A stretch of DNA of 23,559 bases, taken from positions 1 to 23,559 of the IMG/VR virus record IMGVR_UViG_3300009106_000032. The stretch is one strand, 5' to 3'. The DNA is from a virus. A program made the translations under genes and the position numbers. The stretch's first letter is position 1, and each line of letters begins with the position of its first letter. This document shows positions 14,049 through 20,995 of the stretch, one piece after another. The notes below the pieces were generated by a model. The model was not told the origin of the DNA. It ran no database searches and worked only from the letters and a program-made list of their open reading frames with translations.

Positions 14049-14486
14049 ATGCAAATGACTATGCACGAAATATTAGAAAAAGTAAGAAAGGCAAAAAACA
14101 AAGCACTAAAGATCAAGATTCTCAGGGAGAATGATACCCCAGAATTGAGATCACTACTCAAGAGTTCTTTTGATCCCAATATAGAATGGCTATTACCAGA
14201 GGGCCCTGTACCCTACGATCAAAAAGACTTTAAGCTTGGGGATGGGTCACATAAATTTCTAGAAACCGAAATACCAACTCTATACCATTTCGTTAAGGGT
14301 GGTAATGATGGGATGAAATCAGTAAAGAGAGAACAGACATATATACAATTACTGGAATCTCTACATGAGACCGAGGCAAAACTGCTAATTGCAGCAAAAG
14401 ATAAGCTCCTTGGTAAAACGTATAATATATCTGATCAGGTAGTTAAGGAAGCTTTTGATTGGAACAAGTCCTACACGAGGAATTAG
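14049..14486 (+). CDS. Conserved T4-like hypothetical (DUF6433-type)
   Basis: A 145-residue protein of a family I recall from cyanophage-type T4-like phages (DUF6433), function unknown. Recognisable parts are MHEILEKVRKAK near the N-terminus, LRSLLKSSFDPNIEWLLPEGPVPY, YHFVKGG and a KREQTYIQLLESLHETEAKLLIAAKDKLL helix. An upstream in-frame ATG at 14019 lies inside the rnh gene; I chose 14049 because AGGAG (14034-14038) precedes it at usable spacing. In T4-like genomes it sits near replication genes, as here. Confidence 0.75.
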   Translation: MQMTMHEILEKVRKAKNKALKIKILRENDTPELRSLLKSSFDPNIEWLLPEGPVPYDQKDFKLGDGSHKFLETEIPTLYHFVKGGNDGMKSVKREQTYIQLLESLHETEAKLLIAAKDKLLGKTYNISDQVVKEAFDWNKSYTRN

Positions 14487-14488
14487 CT

Positions 14489-14719
14489 ATGCCTACATAT
14501 TCATTAAAGGAGGTTGCCACTGGTATTATATCAGAGGTTTTCATATCAATATCAAGGATGGAAGAGCTAGTATCATCCGGTGAATATGAACAAATTATAG
14601 GATCCCCTACTATAGTTACTGGGGTAGGTAATCCACTTAAAAATACTCCCTCAGGATTTAAAGATGTATTGAAGGAAGTTAAAAAAAATTCACCCAAGGC
14701 TACAATGGAAATAAACTAA
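14489..14719 (+). CDS. Conserved small hypothetical (MPTY... type)
   Basis: A 76-residue protein. The opening MPTYSLKEVATGIISEVFISISRMEELVSS and the IIGSPTIVTGVGNPLKNTPSGFKDVLKEVKKNSP end recall a common T4-like phage family whose members start MPTY and look FmdB-related, usually without zinc cysteines. Here there is no cysteine, so no zinc site. The in-frame ATG at 14459 overlaps the preceding gene by 28 bases; 14489 fits the family opening, and GAGG is at 14477-14480. Function unknown. Confidence 0.7.
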   Translation: MPTYSLKEVATGIISEVFISISRMEELVSSGEYEQIIGSPTIVTGVGNPLKNTPSGFKDVLKEVKKNSPKATMEIN

Positions 14720-14742
14720 AGGACTAAAAGGATTTAATTAAA

Positions 14743-15432
14743 TTGGCATCGAGAAAGAAAATGACAGTAAAACAAGAAAATCTAGTAAAAATATCTCCAA
14801 TCACTGAAGCTCAAGGTGTAACAGAAAAGGCTTTCGAGAATAATAAACATCTATTCCTATATGGATCTGCCGGTACAGGGAAGACTTTTCTTTCTTTGTA
14901 TCTTGCACTACAAGAGGCTTTTAAGAGTCGTAAGCAAGTCTATATTGTGAGATCCCTCGTACCAACAAGAGATGTTGGCTTTTTACCAGGAACAATTGAA
15001 GAGAAGTCTGATCTATATCAAGAACCATATAAGAATATGGTCAAGTATATGTTTGAGCAACAAAGCGATGAGGCCTTTAATAGTCTTTATTCTAGGTTAG
15101 TTGATCAAGGTACTATACAATTTCTCAGTACCTCATTCCTAAGAGGTATAACATTAGATAATGCAATCATTATAGTAGATGAATCACAGAATCTAACTTT
15201 CTGGGAATTAAACAGTATTATAACTAGAGTTGGAGAAGATTCTAGAATTATATTCTCTGGTGATATTGATCAAACCGATCTTAGGAAAGGGGAGAGTGAT
15301 GGCTTCTCAACCCTACTAAGCATATTGAGTACTATGACTGAGTTCGAGTGTGTTGAATTTGGATTAAATGATATTGTTAGGTCTGGATTCATTAAATCGT
15401 ATCTTATAGCTAAAATGAAAAGTGGACTATAA
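14743..15432 (+). CDS. phoH: PhoH-like P-loop ATPase
   Basis: A 229-residue ATPase of the PhoH family, frequent in marine phages. Walker A GSAGTGKT (residues 41-48), VRSLVPTRDVGFLPG with the family RxxVPxxD-like loop, Walker B IIIVDESQNLTFWEL and a SGDIDQTDLRKGESDG motif are all visible. The start is TTG at 14743, with AAAAGGA ten bases before it; the next in-frame ATG (14761) has no ribosome site. PhoH proteins are thought to be RNA helicase/ribonuclease-associated; their phage role, often linked to phosphate stress, is unsettled. It is the last gene before the gp33/gp59 promoter. Confidence 0.92.
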   Translation: MASRKKMTVKQENLVKISPITEAQGVTEKAFENNKHLFLYGSAGTGKTFLSLYLALQEAFKSRKQVYIVRSLVPTRDVGFLPGTIEEKSDLYQEPYKNMVKYMFEQQSDEAFNSLYSRLVDQGTIQFLSTSFLRGITLDNAIIIVDESQNLTFWELNSIITRVGEDSRIIFSGDIDQTDLRKGESDGFSTLLSILSTMTEFECVEFGLNDIVRSGFIKSYLIAKMKSGL

Positions 15433-15452
15433 CGTTCTCTAGTGAAGTGTAG

Positions 15453-15481
15453 TTTACAATTTGAGTAATTTATATTATAAT
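15453..15481 (+). promoter_or_regulatory. Sigma70-like promoter for gp33-gp59-nrdA
   Basis: TTTACA at 15453-15458 and TATAAT at 15476-15481 with a 17-nt spacer. A leader of about 25 bases would follow, including an AGGAG ribosome site (15505-15509) before the ATG at 15515. Confidence 0.8.
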
Positions 15482-15514
15482 AGTATCACATTACAAGTAC
15501 GTATAGGAGATATA

Positions 15515-15730
15515 ATGTTAATGAGCGCAAACGATTTCTCAAAGAAGATTGAGAATCTATCAGAGGAACATAACCTATCTTTAATAGATACTATAACATG
15601 GTATGCTGAGAAAAATGAAATAGAGATTGAAAGCATTACTAAAATGCTAACTAAAAACATTAAGGAGAAAATATATTATGAAGCTTCGAAAATCCGATGT
15701 GTTAAAAAGAAACCAGAACTACCTATTTAA
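15515..15730 (+). CDS. 33: Late transcription coactivator (T4 gp33-like)
   Basis: A 71-residue protein corresponding to the C-terminal part of T4 gp33: SEEHNLSLIDTITWYAEKNEIEIESITKMLTKNIKEKIYYEASKIRCVKKKPELPI mirrors the T4 pattern MSYLEATTAFLEENSIP...IIEKIQSEA...VRC. gp33 bridges RNA polymerase and the gp45 clamp so that late promoters fire. It is shorter than T4 gp33 (112 aa) and lacks the N-terminal extension; whether the ELPI tail replaces the T4 clamp-binding LDFLL is open. AGGAG (15505-15509) fixes the ATG at 15515; upstream in-frame ATG 15461 falls inside the promoter. It is directly followed by gp59, the T4 59/33 neighbourhood in reversed order. Confidence 0.8.
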   Translation: MLMSANDFSKKIENLSEEHNLSLIDTITWYAEKNEIEIESITKMLTKNIKEKIYYEASKIRCVKKKPELPI

Positions 15731-15733
15731 TTC

Positions 15734-16354
15734 ATGACTAATCTAGAATGGAACGAATATGTAGCATGTAATTACTACATAGGTATGAGATGTCATTTCG
15801 GTAATGATAATTTCAATTTCATTAATATGATTAAGGGCAATCGATTTTTTTATAAGGTAGATCATTATAATAAGAGGAGAGATAAAGTATTATTCAAGAA
15901 ATTATCTAAACAATATGGTAGAATAGATTTCATGAAATATATATTGAGTAATATAGTCTATTCCCATTTGTCGAAAGATAATACTGTTCGAATGCATTTG
16001 ACTGATATGTCAGATGATAAGTTTAAAAAATGGTCTGGCAAAACTGAAAGTCTATTCTACAATTTCAAAAATGACATAGGTAGATTGAAAGAACACACTA
16101 ACTCATTCAACGAATTATTTGAAATAAAGCACAATGAAATACCTATACTTCTTAGAGCTAATATATCTATAGAAACATTGAGCATATTAAATGGGATGAC
16201 TAACTTCTCAAAGAGATTCGATGAAAATCTACACCATTTCCTATGGATACCCGTTAGTTATAAAGTTAGAAATTATGAGCCATTACTTTCACATTTTACT
16301 GCCTACGACAAAGAAAAATATAAGCAATATTTAATATCTGAGATGGAGAGATGA
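15734..16354 (+). CDS. 59: Helicase loader (T4 gp59-like)
   Basis: A 206-residue helical protein that in T4 binds fork DNA and single-strand binding protein and loads gp41. The match is clear: YKVDHYNKRRDKVLFKKLSKQYGRIDFMKYILSNIVYSH (residues 38-77), SLFYNFKNDIGRL, FNELFEIKHNEIPILLRANISIETLSILN and the closing FLWIPVSYKVRNYEPLL. T4 gp59 is 217 aa, so it is full length. It follows gp33 by three bases and ends in an ATGA overlap with the next small ORF. Confidence 0.92.
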   Translation: MTNLEWNEYVACNYYIGMRCHFGNDNFNFINMIKGNRFFYKVDHYNKRRDKVLFKKLSKQYGRIDFMKYILSNIVYSHLSKDNTVRMHLTDMSDDKFKKWSGKTESLFYNFKNDIGRLKEHTNSFNELFEIKHNEIPILLRANISIETLSILNGMTNFSKRFDENLHHFLWIPVSYKVRNYEPLLSHFTAYDKEKYKQYLISEMER

Positions 16355-16356
16355 AA

Positions 16357-16515
16357 ATGAATAAGGACGAGGTCATTGACGATTTAGAAAGAGAGATCGA
16401 TACATTAAATAAAAAAGTGAGAGATCTAGAATATGAGAATGCTGTGAAAGATGTTAAAGAAGAAGCGCTTTGGAATGGTATCAACAAAAAGGAAATGAAT
16501 GATGGAATTAACTGA
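16357..16515 (+). CDS. Small coiled-coil ORF between gp59 and nrdA
   Basis: A 52-residue ORF read from the sequence, highly charged and almost entirely helical, with a heptad-like run (VIDDLEREIDTLNKKVRDLEYEN). A GGAG (16345-16348) sits eight bases before the ATG at 16357; an earlier ATG at 16351 overlaps the gp59 stop. It overlaps the nrdA start by 17 bases. Short proteins of this type in T4-like phages have no known role; it may be a real coupling gene or only a translated spacer. Confidence 0.5.
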   Translation: MNKDEVIDDLEREIDTLNKKVRDLEYENAVKDVKEEALWNGINKKEMNDGIN

Positions 16516-18265
16516 GCAATCTTTAAAACTACTTAAAGATTATTATATGAAAGAGTATGAAAAGTCTCCAGAAGAAGCATTCAAAAGAACCTCATATGCC
16601 TTCTCTGGAGGCGATGACAAACTAGCCGAACGAATATATTCGTATATTATTAAAAACTGGTTTATGTTTTCTTCACCAATTCTTAGTAATGCACCACGAA
16701 AAGATGAAAAGGTAAGAGGTCTTCCTATATCTTGTTTCTTAGGATATGTACCTGATACACTAGAAGGTCTTATAGATCATACCTCAGAACTAAGATGGTT
16801 ATCTGTTAAAGGCGGTGGAGTCGGCGGGCATTGGTCTGATGTACGTTCGGTGAGCGATATAGCTCCAGGTCCTATCCCATTCCTTCATACAGTCGATGCT
16901 GACATGACAGCATACAAGCAAGGGGTAACACGGAAAGGATCTTATGCAGCTTACATGGATATATCTCATCCTGATATTATGGAATTCCTATCTCTTAGAA
17001 TACCAACTGGTGATGTCAATAGAAAGTGTCTTAATCTTCATCATGGTGTTAATGTACCAGATGCATTTATGGAAGCCCTCGAGAATAATGATGAATGGCT
17101 TCTGAGAGATCCAAACAGCAAGAAAGATGTTGATTTCGTCAAGGCACGAGAATTATGGGAAACTCTCTTAGAGACCCGTTATCGTACAGGTGAACCCTAC
17201 ATTTATTTCATTGATAAAGCCAATGATGCTTATCCACAAACACAAAAAGATAAAGGTTTATTCTCTAGAGGCTCTAATCTTTGTATTGAGATTACATTAC
17301 CAACCAATGAAGAAAGAACAGCCGTATGCTGTCTATCATCATTAAACCTAGAAATGTATGATGAATGGAAAGATTCAACATTAGTAGAGGATCTTACTGT
17401 ATTCCTTGATAATGTTCTACAATACTTTATTGACAATGCACCAGATGAGATAGAAAAAGCCAGATATTCTGCATCTCAGGAACGTAGTATTGGTATAGGC
17501 GCAATGGGTTGGCATAATCTCTTAATGAAGAAATCTATTCCCTTTGAGTCACAAGCTGCTGCTGAACTTAATGAAGAAGTATTCTCACTCATTAAAGAAC
17601 GCTCTGTATCTATGTCATTGGCATTAGGCGCTGAACGTGGTGAATGTCCTGATATGGTTGGAACAGGAAGACGTAATGCTAACCTCCTAGCTATTGCACC
17701 TAATGCCAACTCATCATCTATTGCAGGAACATCACCATCAGTAGAACCTATTAAAGCTAATGCCTTTGTACATAGAACAAGAGCAGGATCTCATTTGATT
17801 AAGAATAGATATATATCATCATTACTTGGGGATTATAATCAAGATACTGAGGAAGTTTGGAACACAATTATAGCTAATAATGGATCTGTGCAGCATTTAG
17901 AGTTTCTTAGCGCACATGAAAAAAGTGTATTTAAGACTGCTATCGAAATTGACCAAGATGCTATTGTTCGTTTAGGCGGTCAGAGAGCTAAATATATTTG
18001 TCAGTCACAGTCCCTTAACGTATTCTTTCCTGCCGGGGTTGATAAGAAGTATCTCCATGAAGTACATTATAATGCATGGAAATATGGCAACAAATCTCTA
18101 TATTATTTGAGAACTGAAACATCTAATAAGGCGGAAACCCTATCCAATAAGATTGAACAGAAGACTATGAAAGATTATGGGGAAACTCCAAGTGGTCAAG
18201 ATCTCTTAGCATCCGTACCAGGTGAGTTTGCAAGTCAAGATGATTGTGCATCATGTCAGGGGTAA
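16499..18265 (+). CDS. nrdA: Class Ia ribonucleotide reductase large subunit NrdA without ATP-cone
   Basis: A 588-residue catalytic subunit that reduces NDPs to dNDPs. The key residues are present: C79 in LPISCFLGY, the radical site N260-x-C262-x-E264 in SNLCIE, C278 (partner of C79), the radical-transfer tyrosines in SLYYLR and the C-terminal CxxC (C583, C586) that passes electrons to the active site. It is much shorter than E. coli NrdA (761 aa): the protein starts directly in the R1 N-terminal domain, so the about 90-residue ATP-cone that gives dATP feedback inhibition is absent. The ATG at 16499 follows AAAAAGGA. Its partner beta subunit is at 19765 as a glutaredoxin fusion. Confidence 0.96.
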   Translation: MMELTEQSLKLLKDYYMKEYEKSPEEAFKRTSYAFSGGDDKLAERIYSYIIKNWFMFSSPILSNAPRKDEKVRGLPISCFLGYVPDTLEGLIDHTSELRWLSVKGGGVGGHWSDVRSVSDIAPGPIPFLHTVDADMTAYKQGVTRKGSYAAYMDISHPDIMEFLSLRIPTGDVNRKCLNLHHGVNVPDAFMEALENNDEWLLRDPNSKKDVDFVKARELWETLLETRYRTGEPYIYFIDKANDAYPQTQKDKGLFSRGSNLCIEITLPTNEERTAVCCLSSLNLEMYDEWKDSTLVEDLTVFLDNVLQYFIDNAPDEIEKARYSASQERSIGIGAMGWHNLLMKKSIPFESQAAAELNEEVFSLIKERSVSMSLALGAERGECPDMVGTGRRNANLLAIAPNANSSSIAGTSPSVEPIKANAFVHRTRAGSHLIKNRYISSLLGDYNQDTEEVWNTIIANNGSVQHLEFLSAHEKSVFKTAIEIDQDAIVRLGGQRAKYICQSQSLNVFFPAGVDKKYLHEVHYNAWKYGNKSLYYLRTETSNKAETLSNKIEQKTMKDYGETPSGQDLLASVPGEFASQDDCASCQG

Positions 18266-18269
18266 TACT

Positions 18270-18623
18270 ATGAAAGTAGTTATTAATGATTGTGAAGGCG
18301 GATTCTTTCTATCCAAAAAAGCAAAGAAGATGATAGGAATGGGCCACGCTGCATCTGAGTGGTGGGAAAAGTATGGTGATAGACATGATCCTAATTTAGT
18401 TGAAGTAGTAGAGGAATTAGGATCCGAAGCTTCTGAGGATATAGTATGGGAAGCATTTACTATAAAGTCAAACCTAGTAATACGTGAAATACCAGATGGT
18501 GATAAGTATTGCATAGATAAGGTTAATGGGAAAGAGACATTGGTTAACTTATCAGTTATACCGATAGTTTGCCCAGCATCTATTCACGTTAAATCGTTAT
18601 ATAAGAGTCTAAAACGTAATTAA
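18270..18623 (+). CDS. Conserved phage hypothetical (MKVVINDCEGGF type)
   Basis: A 117-residue protein of a family widespread in tailed phages, recognised from MKVVINDCEGGFFLSKKAKK at the N-terminus, RHDPNLVEVVEELGSEASE in the middle and LVIREIPDGDKYCIDKVNGKE near residue 90. No activity is known. The first-half pattern is conserved even in distant phages, suggesting a compact fold. An in-frame ATG at 18222 lies within nrdA; 18270 matches the family start. It begins four bases after the nrdA stop, so it is part of the RNR operon. Confidence 0.75.
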   Translation: MKVVINDCEGGFFLSKKAKKMIGMGHAASEWWEKYGDRHDPNLVEVVEELGSEASEDIVWEAFTIKSNLVIREIPDGDKYCIDKVNGKETLVNLSVIPIVCPASIHVKSLYKSLKRN

Positions 18624-18624
18624 A

Positions 18625-18843
18625 GTGCTGAAGGGAATTATTATATTACTACTATTCTCGAGTGTATCATGTGCAGAACCTAAATGGAATGAAGGTCTCA
18701 AAGTCGATGGAATGGATGATATGGAAGTATGGGGATTGTCTGGTCGGTGGATTGAAGAGGGTAAAGTTACAAAGCTTTGTTTCTTTTATATGAAAAGATA
18801 TATAAGTTGTGCTAATATACCAGAAAATTCAAAAAAAAAGTGA
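18625..18843 (+). CDS. Small putative secreted or lipoprotein, GTG start
   Basis: A 72-residue ORF starting with GTG one base after the preceding stop. It opens with LKGIIILLLFSSVSC then AEPKW, a short positively charged n-region, a hydrophobic core and a cysteine in lipobox-like position (weak box, SVSC), or a normal signal cleavage after SCA. The mature part has WGLSGRWIEEGKVTKLCFFYMKRYISCAN with two further cysteines. It may be exported or membrane-anchored during infection, for example in superinfection exclusion (speculative). It ends beside a run of nine A. Confidence 0.55.
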   Translation: MLKGIIILLLFSSVSCAEPKWNEGLKVDGMDDMEVWGLSGRWIEEGKVTKLCFFYMKRYISCANIPENSKKK

Positions 18844-18861
18844 AAAAAGTTGAAATAAATG

Positions 18862-18890
18862 TTTACAATCCGATTAATATGCGGTACAAT
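18862..18890 (+). promoter_or_regulatory. Sigma70-like promoter for 18934-HAD-nrdB
   Basis: TTTACA at 18862-18867 and TACAAT at 18885-18890, spacer 17 nt. The -10 departs from TATAAT by one base. A leader element shared with the 21625 promoter follows at 18895-18913, and a strong AAGGAGATAT ribosome site lies at 18921-18930. Confidence 0.7.
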
Positions 18891-18894
18891 TAAC

Positions 18895-18913
18895 TATAAA
18901 TTAAATTAATTAG
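18895..18913 (+). promoter_or_regulatory. Shared 5' leader element (copy 1)
   Basis: TATAAATTAAATTAATTAG, begins five bases after the -10 box. It matches 21659-21677 at 18 of 19 positions, at almost the same distance from its promoter. Role unknown. Confidence 0.5.
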
Positions 18914-18933
18914 CAATGTTAAGGAGATATAAC

Positions 18934-19182
18934 ATGAACAACTTAGAATTAGATACAATCATCAAAGCTTATGATTTCGAACCTATGCCAGAAAGAGACG
19001 ATTGCTACATCATAGGAAATATCAAAGAGGTTAGATTCAACTCATACGTCATTGAAGTTCTAGAAGATTCTTGGGACGGAACTGGAAGGGTTGGACAAGA
19101 AATAATTGTACCAAAACCTGAATATATGATGCACGATTTCGAAGGAAGAATCTCTGTCATGAATGAAGAGACCCTACATTGA
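18934..19182 (+). CDS. Small conserved hypothetical upstream of HAD-nrdB
   Basis: An 82-residue acidic protein without a known function. It has a strand-rich pattern (CYIIGNIKEVRFNSYVIEVLEDSWDG and GQEIIVPKPEYMM) resembling a small beta-barrel (OB- or SH3-like; inference). The ATG at 18934 has a strong AAGGAGATAT at 18921-18930; an in-frame ATG at 18916 overlaps this site and is rejected. Its stop overlaps the TTG start of the HAD gene, so the two are coupled. Confidence 0.65.
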   Translation: MNNLELDTIIKAYDFEPMPERDDCYIIGNIKEVRFNSYVIEVLEDSWDGTGRVGQEIIVPKPEYMMHDFEGRISVMNEETLH

Positions 19183-19775
19183 GCAATATAATATTAGTAG
19201 ATGTCGATGGGGTATTATTAGATTGGGAGAGATCATTCACAGATTGGATGATCTCTCATGGATTCAATCCAGTAGAGGGTCACGATAAATTATATAAGGT
19301 ATACCAGAAATTTGGATTACCTAGATCTCAGAGTAATGTTATGGCACGATACTTCAATGAAAGTGCTGGGATAGAGCATATGCCGCCTCTTCGTGATGCG
19401 GTCAAATATGTTCGTATGCTTCACGAAGATCATGGCTACGTATTTCATTTAATATCATCTCTATCTTCAGATAGGCATGCACAAAGATTAAGGACTAAGA
19501 ATATTAAATGCTTATTTGGAAAGACCGCATTTGAGAAATTCATTTACCTTGAAACTGGTGCTGATAAAGATAAAGTGCTAGAGGAATATAAGGACACAGG
19601 CTATTATTGGATCGAAGATAAACCTGCTAACGCAGATGCAGGTCAAGCTCTTGGATTAGTGCCAATCCTCATAGCTCATGAGCACAATAGACATTATAAA
19701 GGCCATTCTGTTTGGTGGTGGAAAGATATATATAGTATTTTAACGAATAGAGAGTGTCATAATTATGAAGATTGA
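19179..19775 (+). CDS. HAD-superfamily phosphatase (5'-nucleotidase-like)
   Basis: A 198-residue HAD enzyme. Motif I is LVDVDGVLLDW (nucleophile D8, acid/base D10), motif II lies in HLISSLSSD and motif IV in WIEDKPANADAG (residues near 146-157), the latter typical of phage HAD proteins with this EDKPANA signature. Such proteins are usually annotated as 5'(3')-deoxyribonucleotidases or phosphatases; the substrate here is unknown, but the place between small genes and nrdB fits nucleotide turnover. The start must be TTG at 19179, since motif I begins at codon 6 and no ATG precedes it. It overlaps the upstream stop (TTGA) and the nrdB start by 11 bases. Confidence 0.85.
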   Translation: MSNIILVDVDGVLLDWERSFTDWMISHGFNPVEGHDKLYKVYQKFGLPRSQSNVMARYFNESAGIEHMPPLRDAVKYVRMLHEDHGYVFHLISSLSSDRHAQRLRTKNIKCLFGKTAFEKFIYLETGADKDKVLEEYKDTGYYWIEDKPANADAGQALGLVPILIAHEHNRHYKGHSVWWWKDIYSILTNRECHNYED

Positions 19776-20961
19776 AGTATATTCTAAGCCAAACTGTTCC
19801 TTTTGTGATTCTGTGAAGGCTTGGTTTGATAAGCATGATGTAAGATATGAAGTAAAAGATATAATGGAGAAGGAAGAGTATTTTGAGGAATGGTCTAAGT
19901 TTGGTCAAAGATCTGTTCCTCAAATAGCATGTGATGGGAAACTCTTTGGTAACTATGACAATCTCATGGCAGAGAAAGAGAAATTCTTATTTGAAAAGAA
20001 AGTCACTATGCTTACACCATCTGAGACATATAAACCGTTTAGATACCCATGGGCAGTTGAATTGACTAAGCGTCATGAACAAGCACATTGGATTGAAGAT
20101 GAAATAGATCTATCAGATGATGTAGCTGATTGGAAAAAGGGCACTCTCCCCAATTTCGAGAAAGATTTTATTATACAAGTCCTACGACTATTCACACAAA
20201 GTGATGTAGCTGTCGGTCAAAATTATTATGATTTCTTTATTCCTAAGATGAAGAATAATGAGATTCGTAATATGTTAGGATCATTTGCAGCTCGTGAAGG
20301 TATCCATCAAAGAGCATATGCACTATTGAATGATACTTTAGGACTTCCTGAATCAGAGTTCCATGCCTTTCTTGAATATAAAGAAATGGCTGATAAAGTT
20401 GATTTCATGAGGGATAATGATAATAGTAATTATAACAATTTAGCTATATCTGTAGCCAAATCTGTATTCTCTGAGGGTATATCACTCTTTGCCTCATTTG
20501 TAATGCTATTAAACTTTCAACGATCTGGTAAAATGAAGGGAATGTGTAAGGTTGTTGAATGGTCTATTAGAGATGAAAGTATGCACGTTGAGGGTATGTC
20601 AGAATTATTTAGAGAATTCTGTAAAGAACATCCAAAAGTAATTACCGATGACTTTAAGCGTAATATATATGAAATGCTAAGAAATGTAGTTACATTAGAA
20701 GATAAATTCATTGACCTAGCTTATGGCAAGAACAATGAAATAGACGGTCTTAAAAAGGAGGACGTATCCCTATATATTAGACATATAGCAGATAGAAGAC
20801 TCCTGCAACTAGGTCTTAAACCAAACTTTAAGGTTAAGGATAATCCTCTACCATGGCTAGATTGGGTACTCAATGCACCAGATCATACCAACTTCTTTGA
20901 GAATAGAGTCACTGAATATGAGGTTGGAGGTCTTAAAGGATCATGGTCAGATGTCTATTAG
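19765..20961 (+). CDS. nrdB: Glutaredoxin-NrdB fusion, class Ia RNR radical subunit
   Basis: A 398-residue fusion. Residues 1-about 80 are a glutaredoxin (C11-S-F-C14, SVPQI cis-Pro loop near 50, then FGNYDNL), the rest is the beta subunit that makes the tyrosyl radical. The di-iron ligand pattern is complete: D115 in EIDLSDD, E178 and H181 with Y185 in REGIHQRAY, E237 in VFSEGISLF, and E271/H274 in RDESMH, so a Fe(III)2-Y form is expected. The C-terminus (EYEVGGLKGSWSDVY) should dock NrdA. Glutaredoxin-NrdB fusions exist in a few bacteria (Facklamia ignava is the worked example, from memory). The ATG overlaps the HAD gene end. Confidence 0.95.
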   Translation: MKIEVYSKPNCSFCDSVKAWFDKHDVRYEVKDIMEKEEYFEEWSKFGQRSVPQIACDGKLFGNYDNLMAEKEKFLFEKKVTMLTPSETYKPFRYPWAVELTKRHEQAHWIEDEIDLSDDVADWKKGTLPNFEKDFIIQVLRLFTQSDVAVGQNYYDFFIPKMKNNEIRNMLGSFAAREGIHQRAYALLNDTLGLPESEFHAFLEYKEMADKVDFMRDNDNSNYNNLAISVAKSVFSEGISLFASFVMLLNFQRSGKMKGMCKVVEWSIRDESMHVEGMSELFREFCKEHPKVITDDFKRNIYEMLRNVVTLEDKFIDLAYGKNNEIDGLKKEDVSLYIRHIADRRLLQLGLKPNFKVKDNPLPWLDWVLNAPDHTNFFENRVTEYEVGGLKGSWSDVY

Positions 20962-20969
20962 TATAAATA
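20962..20969 (+). promoter_or_regulatory. T4-type late promoter downstream of nrdB
   Basis: Exact TATAAATA immediately after the nrdB stop codon, 26 bases before the ATG at 20996. It is placed to drive the 20996 gene alone, since a TTTACA promoter begins near that gene's end. Confidence 0.75.
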
Positions 20970-20995
20970 GTATAATTACCTACTAAGATAGTACT

